NCBI RefSeq assembly: GCF_029910215.1
Contig: NZ_CP110395.1
Span: 248,001 to 312,000 of the forward strand
From: Paraburkholderia sp. D15
Lineage (GTDB): Bacteria > Pseudomonadota > Gammaproteobacteria > Burkholderiales > Burkholderiaceae
Reading direction: 5' to 3'
Length of the DNA: 64,000 bases
The position numbers were made by a program, and so were the translations under genes. Under the pieces are notes generated by a model. The model ran no database searches, was not told the origin of the DNA, and saw only the letters and a program-made list of their open reading frames with translations. Within the stretch, counting starts at the first letter, position 1, and each line of letters opens with the position of its first letter. Shown in pieces: positions 17,699-26,131 of the stretch.

Positions 17699-18694
17699 TC
17701 AGGTGGAAACGAGAAAGCGCCGGGAGCCGGGCTTCGGGAGGGCGTACTGCGCTTCAACCTCGGGGTGGGCGGCGAGCAGCCGTTTCAGATCGACGGTGGA
17801 CGAGTCCCGGCTACGCCTGAACGACACCGAACCCGTCTCGAACACGGCCCGGGTCGCTTCGCCCATTGCCTGCTGGATCGTCTGCTTCAGTTGCGCTTCG
17901 ATTGCCTGCCGCGCCTCGATTTCGGCCCGCACAGCAACCAGATCAGCAAACACGGAGGACAGATGACGGTCATTGCTGAAGTCGATTGCGCCGCCGTTGC
18001 CTGGATAGAGATGCCGCAGCGCGCGATCGGCTGATTCCGATCCGTCCGCGGGCGGTGGCGAGTCAGTCTCCACGAACCGCCAGAAGCGCGCTTCGAGTTC
18101 GATGAGCCGCCCAATCAGTGCGTCGTCGCGTTCGATGCGATGCACTTCCAGCGCCTGCCCGCACAGCAGGACGGCGACGTGCGCGGCCTGCTTGCCTGTG
18201 ACGGCCAACTGGTGTTGCACCTGAAGTTGCACATACTCGGGCACGCCATCCCGCCAGAGCCGCGCGCCGAATTCGCCCGCCGTCTTGCACTCGAGCACCT
18301 GCACATCGGGCACGCCGACAACTTCCCTGTCGATATTCGCCAGCATGAAAGGAATCGACCGATGACGCAGGACCGCGTTGACCTTGCGAACCTTGTTGCC
18401 GGTCTGCTGCGTGTAGACGGCGGCGACGATAGGTTCGAGCAACGTCCCCCAGTACGTTGGCGATGTCGTATCCGCCGGATCGGGGCGGGGCAGGCCTTCG
18501 GCGCGTCCGGTCTTGTCGAGCCATAATTCGAGCGGGCTCAAGTAGGGATTGAGACCCACTGCGGCGGCAGCATCGGACCCACCTATGCCGGTACGGCGCA
18601 CGGCGAGCCAGTCGTCGCGCGACAGATCAGCGGTCTTGACGAGCTTCAGCGCGGGCTTTCGCGCAGATGGCGGTTCGGGTTGAAGGGCGCTCAT
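17699..18694 (-). CDS. YqaJ-family viral-type recombinase/exonuclease
   Basis: The 331-residue protein has the lambda-exonuclease fold. The N-terminal WLAVRRTGIGGSDAAAAVGLNPY is the family hallmark. Active-site motifs follow in order: Glu in GTLLEPIVA, Asp in ANIDREV, Glu-Cys-Lys in VLECKTAGEF, and the QLQVQHQLAVTG helix. It should degrade one strand of double-stranded DNA ends to allow strand annealing by its partner. It sits upstream of the Gp3-like gene and downstream of DUF932, an order typical of recombination modules in integrative conjugative elements and large plasmids. Confidence 0.9.
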   Translation of the reverse strand: MSALQPEPPSARKPALKLVKTADLSRDDWLAVRRTGIGGSDAAAAVGLNPYLSPLELWLDKTGRAEGLPRPDPADTTSPTYWGTLLEPIVAAVYTQQTGNKVRKVNAVLRHRSIPFMLANIDREVVGVPDVQVLECKTAGEFGARLWRDGVPEYVQLQVQHQLAVTGKQAAHVAVLLCGQALEVHRIERDDALIGRLIELEARFWRFVETDSPPPADGSESADRALRHLYPGNGGAIDFSNDRHLSSVFADLVAVRAEIEARQAIEAQLKQTIQQAMGEATRAVFETGSVSFRRSRDSSTVDLKRLLAAHPEVEAQYALPKPGSRRFLVST

Positions 18695-18765
18695 GGAACC
18701 TCCAGAAACAAGGAAGCCCGGCAGGCAAACCTGACCGGGCCGAAGGTGAACGAAAGCGGCGGGGA

Positions 18766-19737
18766 TTACACGACAAGCTTGAGTGCTTCATCCCACGCCC
18801 TCTGCTTGATGGTCGATCCCTGACCGAACCAGGCGGCGTCGCGCCGGTGATCGTCGCTGCGCGCGCGGCGGTGGTGATCGACGTACTCCGTGACCGCATT
18901 GAGGAGCCCCCAGGCCGTACCGGAGGCGGACGCGAGATCCGCACCCTTGCCGCGTCCGGCGTAGAGCTGGCCGACCGCCTTGATCGCACGTTCGTTGACC
19001 GCGAGCGCGTCGCGATCCGTGAGATTGGCCGTCGGGTAGGTCAGTACGCGTCGCAGGAACGTTTCGGCGGCTGCGTCCGACACCTTGCGTTCGGCCAGCG
19101 CTTTGGTCCGCGCCATGAATGCATCCCATGACGAGATCGCGATGCCCAGCTGGCGCTTGACGGCCTGGGCGTCAAACTGCGAGCGGTGCGGAACCTTGAC
19201 CGCGGCGCCCGCGTTATCGCCCAGTGCGATTTGCAGCGTGTTATTGCAGACCACACGAACCGACGTGAACTGGGCGGTCGTGGCAAGCGAGCCGTCGCAG
19301 GCTGTCGCCAGAAGAAGGTACCCATTGACCTGATCGCGTCCCTTGAGCGTGGCACTCTGACCGGTTCGGGCGAGCGCCCACAGCTTACGGCCCTCCTTCA
19401 GGACGCCCGCGGTTTCGAGCTGGAAGCCACCAACCTCAGTGAGGTCGCGGTAAAACTCCAGGATTTGCGAGGGTTGTACGACCTGATAGCGTGCGGAGAC
19501 GACGGACAGAGGTGCTTTTGTATCGCTGCGGTACAGCACCTTCTGTTCCGGAAAAGGGTGAATCGAGCCGAGACTGCTGTTGCCGGCGGCGACGAAGCGC
19601 ACTTCGGCTTCCTTGATGCTCCAGTCCATGCCCGCGGCTTTGGCCCACATTTCGAGCGGCTGCTTCGGGGCAAGCCTGTTGCCCAGACCATGCCAGGGCT
19701 GTTCTCCGACGTAGGCCATGTTTTGTACGAGATGCAT
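18766..19737 (-). CDS. DUF932 protein
   Basis: The 323-residue product starts MHLVQNMAYVGEQPWHGLG, the fixed N-terminal signature of DUF932 (phage/plasmid-like protein family TIGR03299). Further family landmarks are VVSARYQVVQPSQILEF and VRVVCNNTLQIAL. The biochemical function is unknown; members travel with recombination and replication genes on plasmids and integrative elements, as here. A CAGGAG sequence stands before the start codon. It is the second gene of the minus-strand block. Confidence 0.9.
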   Translation of the reverse strand: MHLVQNMAYVGEQPWHGLGNRLAPKQPLEMWAKAAGMDWSIKEAEVRFVAAGNSSLGSIHPFPEQKVLYRSDTKAPLSVVSARYQVVQPSQILEFYRDLTEVGGFQLETAGVLKEGRKLWALARTGQSATLKGRDQVNGYLLLATACDGSLATTAQFTSVRVVCNNTLQIALGDNAGAAVKVPHRSQFDAQAVKRQLGIAISSWDAFMARTKALAERKVSDAAAETFLRRVLTYPTANLTDRDALAVNERAIKAVGQLYAGRGKGADLASASGTAWGLLNAVTEYVDHHRRARSDDHRRDAAWFGQGSTIKQRAWDEALKLVV

Positions 19738-19869
19738 GTTGTTGAACTCCTGGGGAATAGAGAAACGGCATAAAGCCCGGCAGAAGCCGGACAGGGTTTG
19801 GATCAGCGAAATGAAGCGGGGAAATGCGGGGAAAGGGGAGCAGAGGGCGAATGACGGCGACGATTGTTG

Positions 19870-20634
19870 TTACCGGCCGCTGAAGGCAAGACCACATGAG
19901 AGGCATCGGTAGTTGTCGAGAATGTTGTCGTCAATGGCTGATCCGACGGCGGAGCCGGCCGCGCAACCTGCGGCGCTGCCGACCAGACCGGAGATCACCG
20001 CGCCGGCAAGGCCACCAAAGATGGTGCCGATGGGACCGACGATGGAGCCGACGGCCGCGCCGGTTTCCGCGCCGGCGAGCGCCGCGGTCATCGCTCCTGT
20101 CGCTCCCGCCACACTGCCGATGGTGCTACCCGCCTTGCGGGCGCGGTTGCGCGTGTCGATGCAAGAGGACTGGCAATGCGGACAACGCAGGGTGTCTGCC
20201 GGAGAAGACGGCGCTGCGGTGGACGAAGGGGCCGTTGTACTGTCGTGCGGTTCGCGGGTGAACGAGCCGAACATGTCACGCAGCTCATCGTGTAACGCGT
20301 CACGCGATTCGTCACGCACGTTGCCGGTGTGTGTCGGCGCAGCGAGGGATGCTTCCTGGTCGGCGGACGGTCGTGCGGCATGCGGGTTTTCATCGATGTC
20401 GATGGAGGCATGAGCGACGTGTTCGTGCCAGTACGCGTTGGCTTCGCACTCGTCCAGTTCGTTGGGCGTTGATGTAGCGTGCTGTGCCTGGCGGGCACTG
20501 GGACGCGGGCTGGCGGGAGACGTCGGAACGGGCTGCGGGCGGTTGATGGCCGCGAGCGAGCGCAGACCAACGACAAACATGATGACGAGCGCGAGCGTAA
20601 GGACGGCGGGCAGAACGAAAGTGGTGAGATTCAC
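19870..20634 (-). CDS. Membrane protein with split zinc ribbon and glycine-zipper helices
   Basis: The 254-residue product opens with a membrane helix (LPAVLTLALVIMFVVGLRSL). A disordered Pro/Ser/Thr-rich part follows, then a zinc-ribbon half CPHCQSSC, a long Gly/Ala-rich segment (AGATGAMTAALAGAETGAAV and onward) that can form glycine-zipper membrane helices, and the second half YRCLSCG. The GTG at 20634 is chosen because AGGAG stands five bases before it. It is the first gene of the minus-strand integrative-element block. Role unknown; it could be an entry-exclusion or envelope protein. Confidence 0.7.
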   Translation of the reverse strand: MNLTTFVLPAVLTLALVIMFVVGLRSLAAINRPQPVPTSPASPRPSARQAQHATSTPNELDECEANAYWHEHVAHASIDIDENPHAARPSADQEASLAAPTHTGNVRDESRDALHDELRDMFGSFTREPHDSTTAPSSTAAPSSPADTLRCPHCQSSCIDTRNRARKAGSTIGSVAGATGAMTAALAGAETGAAVGSIVGPIGTIFGGLAGAVISGLVGSAAGCAAGSAVGSAIDDNILDNYRCLSCGLAFSGR

Positions 20635-20638
20635 GTGT

Positions 20639-20681
20639 ACTCCTGAGCGAAGTGCGCCGATGCGGGAGTGCATCGACGGAG
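20639..20681 (-). repeat. Leader repeat, copy 1 (in front of the zinc-ribbon membrane gene)
   Basis: This leader matches 24401-24443 at 35 of 43 positions in the same orientation; the shared core is ACTCCTGAGNGAAGTG followed by GCCGATNCGGGA. On the minus strand it contains the ribosome-binding site AGGAGT and, upstream, a 6-bp hairpin CGATGC-ACTCCC-GCATCG. The loop ACTCC is complementary to GGAGT of the ribosome-binding site, so a loop-to-site pairing that blocks translation is conceivable. Confidence 0.5.
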
Positions 20682-20858
20682 CGGCCTTGATTGGCCGTGC
20701 TCAGGGTGGTGATATGGGGCTGAGAATTAATGGATTCGACCCTATGAATTATTTCGGCTGCTTAAGTACAGGTTCGCAACAAGCTCCTTTCCCGGCCATC
20801 AAACTGTCACGAATTCGGCGAAGGATTAGCGTTCAACGTCGATCGCTGGAGTACGATC

Positions 20859-22421
20859 ATGCGGCATGCCATGACGGTTGAAGAAGCGAGCGGGGGCAGG
20901 AAGATCCCGGTTGCGCAGTACACGCGCATGTCGACGGAGCACCAACGTTACTCGACCGAAAATCAGGCGCAGTTTATCGCCGCATTCGCGAGCGAACACG
21001 GCATGGAAATCGTGCGGTCGTACCAGGACGACGGAAAAAGCGGGCTGAACATTGAAGGTCGAAAAGGTTTAAAGCATCTGATTCAGGACGTACAGCATGG
21101 GCAAATCGATTTCGTCGCAGTACTCGTGTATGACGTCAGTCGCTGGGGCCGCTTTCCGGATCCGGATGAAGCCGCAGTCTATGAGCAGACGTGCAAGCGC
21201 AACGGCGTGCAGATCATCTACTGTGCGGAGCAGTTCGGAAACGACACCTCGTTAGGTTCGACTCTGCTCAAGAGTCTCAAGCGCAGCATGGCGGCCGAAT
21301 ACAGCCGGGAACTTTCGGTCAAGGTATTCGCGGGCCATCGCAACCTTGTTCAGCGCGGTTATCGACAGGGCGGTGCACCCGGTCTGGGCCTGCGCAGGCA
21401 ACTGATCGACGAGCACCACAACATCAAGGGGCTCCTCCAACGTCGTGACACGAAAAACATTCAGACCGATCGCGTGGTTCTGGTGCCGGGACCTTCAGAG
21501 GAGATTGCGACGGTACACCGTATCTACCGACTGTTTCTCGAGCAGGGGATGCCGGAACGGGTAATCGCATCACTACTGAATCGTGAAAACGTGCTGACTG
21601 ACTACGGTCGACCTTGGACCAGAGGAACGGTCCACCAGATTTTGACGAACGAGAAGTACATTGGTAACAACGTCTACAACCACACGTCGTACAAGCTGAA
21701 GATCAAGCATGTCCGGAATCCTCCTGACCAATGGATCCGCAAGGAGGGGGCGTTCGAGTCGATCGTTCCCTTGGACTAGTATCTGAAGGTACAGGCGGTC
21801 ATCGCAAGTCGCTCGCATCATCTCGACGATGGTGAAATGCTCAAGTTGCTGGCAGGGATCCTGGAGAAGTACGGGGCGTTGTCCGGGTTGATCATCGATG
21901 AGGAAGACTGCGCACCATCAAGTGCTGCATACCGATCGCGGTTCGGTAGCTTGCTGCGCGCATACAACCTGATCGGTTTTCTTCCCGGACGCGACTACTC
22001 CTACCTTGAAATCAACCGGGCCCTGCGACAGCGACATCCTGAGGTATTGACGGAAATACAGAGCGGCATTGAACAGGTTGGTGGTTTCGCTCATCGCGAT
22101 CGCGAAACGGACCTTCTCAACGTGAACGGGGAGTTCAGTGCATCGCTCGTTATTGCGCGATGCAAGCCGACGCCAGCAGGAAGCTACCGCTGGCGGATCA
22201 GACTCGATACAAGCCTGTCACCAGACATCACGGTCGTTGCCCGCATGAATCACGACAACACCGCGCCGTTCGATTTTTATCTTCTTCCATCGATCGACTT
22301 CACATCAGCCTTCCTGCCTTACGCCGAGCGCAACGGGTTTGCGCTGGATGCGTACCAGTTCGAGACGCTCGATGTCTTCTATCTTCTCGCGGCACGCGTG
22401 CCGCTCGCGGAGGCCGCATGA
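20859..22421 (+). pseudogene. Large serine recombinase with an in-frame amber codon
   Basis: Reading through a TAG at 21777-21779 gives a 520-residue large serine recombinase. The resolvase-type catalytic domain begins VAQYTRMSTEHQRYS with Ser25 as nucleophile and continues to LKRSMAAEYSRELSVKVFAG. The 'Recombinase' DNA-binding domain follows (IYRLFLEQGMPERVIASLLN, TVHQILTNEKYIGNNVYN). The stop interrupts VPLD-YLKVQAVIASRS, where relatives have Gln, so CAG to TAG is the likely change. The frame after it stays open with normal composition to 22421 and overlaps the next gene by four bases. Either the gene is dead, or it makes a 306-residue product, or the amber is suppressed. Confidence 0.85.
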
Positions 22422-23305
22422 ACAGCGAATCCGGACAGATTGTGATGATTCCCGTCGATGCAATTACGGTGGTCAATCCGCGAGAGCGAAACAGGAGGAC
22501 TCATCGCGAGATCACCGAGAACATCCAGCGCGTCGGATTGAAACGGCCGATCGAGGTGCGACGTATGCCCGGCAATTCCGACAGGTACGCGCTCGTGTGC
22601 GGTCAGGGTCGGCTGGAGTCCTTCAAGCTTCTGGGACAGACGGAGATTCCTGCCATCATTCTCGATGTTGATGAGGAGACCGGGTACATCATGAGCGTGG
22701 TGGAGAATGTCGCCCGGCGCAATCCCCCGGCGAGCGAGATGCTGGCGCAAGTCGACGCGTTGCGCAAGAAGGGATATTCAGACGCCGAAATTGGCAAGAA
22801 GATCGGTTACACGGCGTCGTGGGTCAACATGGTGGGAACGCTGCTGGAGCGTGGGGAAAAGCGCCTGCTTGCTGCGACCGAAGCCGGGCATATTCCATTG
22901 CATCTGGCGATCGACATTTCCCGGGCGAGCGATTCCGAAGCGCAGCATCTATTGCTTGAAGCTGTGAACAGGGGCGAAATCAAGGGAAAGAAGGTGACGA
23001 CGATCCGCCGGCTTCTTCAGCAACGCGTGCGGGTCGGCAAGGCAGTCGGTGAGCAGGCCGGAGGGGGCGCTAAACGAAAGAAGCTTAGTCCAGAAGATCT
23101 GATGCGGTTGTATCAGCGGGATGCGGAAAAACACAAGCTGATTCAACTCAAGGCAGAGCGCGTGAGCACTTCCCTGCTTGTTGTTAACGAGATTTTCAAG
23201 GAACTGTTCTCGAATCCGGAATTCGTAAGCGTGGTGAAGGCAGAAGGTTTGATGACCGTCCCTCAGCCATTGGCCGAGGCGGCTAGCCGCGGAGGGCTCG
23301 TGTGA
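22418..23305 (+). CDS. ParB-like protein coupled to the serine recombinase
   Basis: The 295-residue protein has an N-terminal ParB/Srx domain (residues 8-95) with ALVCGQGRLESFKLLGQ and VVENVARRNPPASEML, the two boxes that form the nucleotide site in ParB. A KorB/ParB-type helix-turn-helix follows (KKGYSDAEIGKKIGYTASWV) and a basic, helical C-terminal region. Its ATGA start overlaps the recombinase stop, so translation is coupled. ParB pairs linked to a recombinase recur in islands; they may organise recombination-site DNA or stabilise the element. The frame shows no lesion. Confidence 0.85.
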   Translation: MNSESGQIVMIPVDAITVVNPRERNRRTHREITENIQRVGLKRPIEVRRMPGNSDRYALVCGQGRLESFKLLGQTEIPAIILDVDEETGYIMSVVENVARRNPPASEMLAQVDALRKKGYSDAEIGKKIGYTASWVNMVGTLLERGEKRLLAATEAGHIPLHLAIDISRASDSEAQHLLLEAVNRGEIKGKKVTTIRRLLQQRVRVGKAVGEQAGGGAKRKKLSPEDLMRLYQRDAEKHKLIQLKAERVSTSLLVVNEIFKELFSNPEFVSVVKAEGLMTVPQPLAEAASRGGLV

Positions 23306-24225
23306 TGGAAAAGTCTCGCGCGAGAGTCGTGGAGTGCGGATTCAATCGCGAGTGGTTTGACATACCACTCGCGGTGCTCCACCCGTCGAAAGCGTTACCG
23401 GCCAGAGTGAAAGATAGTGCCAAGTATGCGCAGATCAGGTCATCGGTAGAGGTAATCGGGCTGGTCGAGCCCGTTGTCGTCATCCCGCACTCATCCACTC
23501 CCGGCCATTTCTCGATTCTCGATGGCCATCTTCGCGTTGACGCATTGAAGGAGATCGGAAAGGCGCACGCCCGTTGTCTGATTGCGAAAGATGATGAAAG
23601 TCTCACGTACAACAAGCGCGTCAGCCGGCTGGCCGCGATCCAAGATCACCTCATGATTTTGCGGGTGTGCGAAAGCGGCGTATCAGTGGAGCGGCTGGCC
23701 GCGGCGCTCGGATTGTCGACCAACACGATCAGAGACCGTTTCAGAATGCTGGACGGAGTATGCGACGAGGCGATCAAACTGCTATCTGACAAACGGGTAC
23801 CCCATCGCATTTTCAAGATCCTGCGTCAAATGAAGCCGTTCCGCCAGGTTGACGTGGTGCACGCGATGATTAACCTCGAAAACTATTCGGGAAAATTCGC
23901 GCTGGCGATGCTTGAAACTACGCCAGACGATCAGCTTGTGGAAGGCCCGAGGGAGCGGCCAGCGAAGAGTGGGGCGCTGGAGGTAATCCGGCGTCTGGAG
24001 CGCGAGCTGGCTGTGTTGCAGGCCGACACCAAACTGTTCGAAGAGAACTATGGCCCGGACAGCCTGAAGCTGGTGGTGATCAAAAGCTATGTTACCAACC
24101 TGCTCGACAATGCTCGCGTAGTACGGTGGCTGGCCCAGTTTCGCGCCGACTATCTGCAGCAGCTACAGGCGATTGCCGAGGTAAAGACGTTGACACCGGA
24201 TAGCCGTGGCGAGAAGGCGGCCTGA
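23305..24225 (+). CDS. Second ParB/RepB-like protein
   Basis: The 306-residue protein contains a ParB-like N-terminal domain (HFSILDGHLRVDALKEIG) and the plasmid-partition RepB C-terminal domain (RLAAIQDHLMILRVCESGVS, then LGLSTNTIRDRFRML, a helix-turn-helix, and the QMKPFRQVDVVHAMINLENY segment). Its ATG shares the TGATG junction with the upstream ParB stop, so the three genes are translated as one unit. No ParA-type ATPase is present, which argues against ordinary partitioning. Length is normal and no lesion is visible. Confidence 0.85.
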   Translation: MEKSRARVVECGFNREWFDIPLAVLHPSKALPARVKDSAKYAQIRSSVEVIGLVEPVVVIPHSSTPGHFSILDGHLRVDALKEIGKAHARCLIAKDDESLTYNKRVSRLAAIQDHLMILRVCESGVSVERLAAALGLSTNTIRDRFRMLDGVCDEAIKLLSDKRVPHRIFKILRQMKPFRQVDVVHAMINLENYSGKFALAMLETTPDDQLVEGPRERPAKSGALEVIRRLERELAVLQADTKLFEENYGPDSLKLVVIKSYVTNLLDNARVVRWLAQFRADYLQQLQAIAEVKTLTPDSRGEKAA

Positions 24226-24400
24226 CACGACCTCCGAATTGGGTGCCTTGTGTCATACACCGCATTGTGCGCGGATTGACACCTTTAGCAAAAAATTTCA
24301 GTAGCTGACCGTAGGTCTCGTGCGCGGTACGTCTGCGCTGCGATGGATGCTAGCGTCAGGTCGGTCGTCACTTACGTGGGGGGATCCGAGACCACGAAAA

Positions 24401-24443
24401 ACTCCTGAGTGAAGTGAGCCGATACGGGATTGTGTCGGCGGAA
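24401..24443 (-). repeat. Leader repeat, copy 2 (right of the recombinase-ParB module)
   Basis: This is the partner of the leader at 20639-20681. On the minus strand the ribosome-binding site AGGAGT is followed by a GTG that opens only seven codons before TAA, so the gene it once served has been lost. Part of the segment is also read as the end of the adjacent monooxygenase fragment, which places a recombination joint here. Confidence 0.45.
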
Positions 24444-24606
24444 TGGTGCGTGCCGTCGGTGGTTACGACACAGTTCTCGACGATTTCGCGGATCGCGCTC
24501 GTCACGACGTCGACGTTGAGCTAGCAGAGCGCGGAATCGTAGTCGCTCGACAGCAGTATGCGCTTGCATCCGAGCTGATAGCCGGGCGTGAGCTTCGCGC
24601 GCAGAC
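24423..24606 (-). pseudogene. Fragment of an FAD-dependent (Baeyer-Villiger type) monooxygenase
   Basis: The minus strand reads LTPGYQLGCKRILLSSDYDSAL, a stop codon, then NVDVVTSAIREIVENCVVTTDG and ADTI.Y. These are the family landmarks GCKR..LS.DYYPAL and NV.VVT..I.....GV...DG...D.I...TGF. A nonsense codon and loss of both ends show a dead fragment. It is the only metabolic debris in this part of the island. Confidence 0.7.
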
Positions 24607-24698
24607 CTGACATCACGAGAGGCCCTGGATTGGGTCTGTAGTTGATTCGAATTCGTGCCCCGTGCGCATCGGAAGCAGTACTTCGCATCGTGCCCCTG

Positions 24699-24842
24699 TC
24701 AAATGGTGTCGAGCAGTTCGAAGCGATCGCGGGCGAGTTTGCGTCGGACCAGGTCGAGTTCGCCGTGCCCAATCAAACACATCCAAAAGTCGGGAAACAT
24801 CGGACTATCAAAACGCTGTCGGGCGTATGGCGGCTCATTCGC
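24699..24842 (-). pseudogene. Short unknown frame downstream of PAAR, probably truncated
   Basis: The frame reads PPYARQRFDSPMFPDFWMC and IGHGELDLVRRKLARDRFELLDTI before a stop. It has convincing coding character but no start codon in frame other than ATG at 24800. An ATGA at the PAAR stop codon leads into another frame that fails after 21 codons, so a frameshift near the start is likely. It would be the third gene of the PAAR operon. No family recognised. Confidence 0.4.
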
Positions 24843-25098
24843 GCCCCGAGGATACGAGGCTGGAAATCAGTACTGCGCCACAGGACGTCTTGTGCTTATC
24901 GAAGGCCGCGGGTTTGCCGTCCACCACGAAAGTCGGGTCCCCCTCGACAATGACGCAGGCCTGATGTCCCGCGATAGGGCACACGCACAGGTCGCCTATC
25001 CTGGCTACCTGACGACCCATAACCTCGCTCACGGCGCTACCACAGATTACTTTCCCGCCGTGGCTCGTCGCATCGCCTACCCGAATAATGCCGCGCAT
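24835..25098 (-). CDS. PAAR-domain protein
   Basis: The 87-residue protein is a single PAAR domain: IIRVGDATSHGGKVICGSA, ARIGDLCVCPIAGH, IVEGDPTFVVDGKPAAF and HKTSCGAVLISS. His and Cys residues coordinate the metal of the cone. PAAR proteins sharpen the VgrG spike of type VI secretion systems and can carry effectors. No VgrG or other type VI gene is next to it, so it is an orphan cargo set. The ATG at 25098 begins the conserved part, 11 bases after the upstream gene. Confidence 0.88.
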   Translation of the reverse strand: MRGIIRVGDATSHGGKVICGSAVSEVMGRQVARIGDLCVCPIAGHQACVIVEGDPTFVVDGKPAAFDKHKTSCGAVLISSLVSSGRE

Positions 25099-25109
25099 CG
25101 CTTTCTCGT

Positions 25110-25406
25110 TCAGTACGAATAGCCCTGCACCTTGTAATCCGTGTCCAGGCGACGGCCCCACCACGGCAGGTAGGCGTTGTTCTCGCCACGAGCGCGGAAC
25201 CAGTCGCTGTCAGAATTGATCGGCGTCAATCTCGACGGTGGGACGATTACGACGGCCCTCGGGTGTTCGGCATCTGTTGTGCCTGCAACCAGCACATTGC
25301 CGCCCAGATGGTTTGCTCGACCGATCGCGTGTTGATTTGCACCGAATCCTGACCCAGGAGCGGCCATGCCCTCATGAAATTGCGCGGTGAAGGCAGGTTC
25401 TCCCAT
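25110..25406 (-). CDS. Unknown protein upstream of PAAR
   Basis: The 98-residue product (MGEPAFTAQFHEGMAAPGSG, ending RLDTDYKVQGYSY) is soluble, with no signal or known motif. It is transcribed with the PAAR gene and ends 11 bases before it. By position it could be a small effector, an adaptor or an immunity protein, but the sequence does not decide between these. The frame continues upstream of the ATG without good coding character. Confidence 0.55.
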   Translation of the reverse strand: MGEPAFTAQFHEGMAAPGSGFGANQHAIGRANHLGGNVLVAGTTDAEHPRAVVIVPPSRLTPINSDSDWFRARGENNAYLPWWGRRLDTDYKVQGYSY

Positions 25407-25478
25407 TACGTATTCGCTTCCGGTTTTTCTACCACATTTGTGGTGCAGTAACCGGAAGTCAACTTCTCGGGCGCACCC

Positions 25479-26124
25479 ATGCTTGCGACGGTTATTTTCC
25501 ACGAGCCAGCCGATGTCGATGCTCGCCTTGCGCTATTGCAGCTCGATCGGCAGGTGCTGATTGATTCGCTGGTGCAGGCGAACATGTATCGGGCGCGCCT
25601 CACACCCCATCATCCCAATCTGTATCGGCATGCGACGTTGACTAACGAAACGGTCGCCGCGTTGCGGGATTTTCTGGTGCCTCGTGGGTGTGTGGGTAAA
25701 GCAGGATGAAGGAAACTACGAGCTGGTCGTAAATTCTGAGCTGAATCTGGCAATCGCAGTTGCGTCTGGAGATGTTGGGACGGGGAGGAGGGACCAAACG
25801 CCTTCGAATAAGAGCGAGAAAGGGCCGCGCACTGCTAAAGCCGTTGATGACAACAGGACAGCCGATCTGTTTCCTGAGACCTTGCCCGCTGTAGAAGACG
25901 AGGTACGGAGTCTCGATACGTGGATACTCTTACACCGGCTCGAAGGCGGTGAGATTCGCCTCGAGCTTTCGCGACCGAACGGCTACGATTCGACCGAGCG
26001 TTGCGTTACGTCATGGTCGGAGCGCATTGTGCTCGGGTCGATCGAGCTTGATGGCGATTCCACGCCACTTCCTATCCAGCAACTACCCGACGTTGATTTC
26101 GTCGTTAGCCGTAAATCTGCCTGA
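25479..26124 (+). pseudogene. Unknown gene split by a 4-base insertion
   Basis: Two frames join into one protein of about 214 residues if TGTG is removed from GGGTGTGTGGG at 25686-25696. The first frame ends ALRDFLVPRG and the second continues VKQDEGNYELVVNSELNLAI. Without the fix the first frame stops after 76 codons. The N-terminal half looks like a winged helix. The gene lies seven bases before the XRE-ImmA/IrrE gene in the same direction, so the two probably form an operon. Function unknown. Confidence 0.6.
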
Positions 26125-26131
26125 GTAATCG

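Noticed and set aside
24835..25406. Type VI secretion cluster
   Set aside because: Only a PAAR protein is recognisable; no VgrG, Hcp, sheath or ATPase gene occurs in the window.
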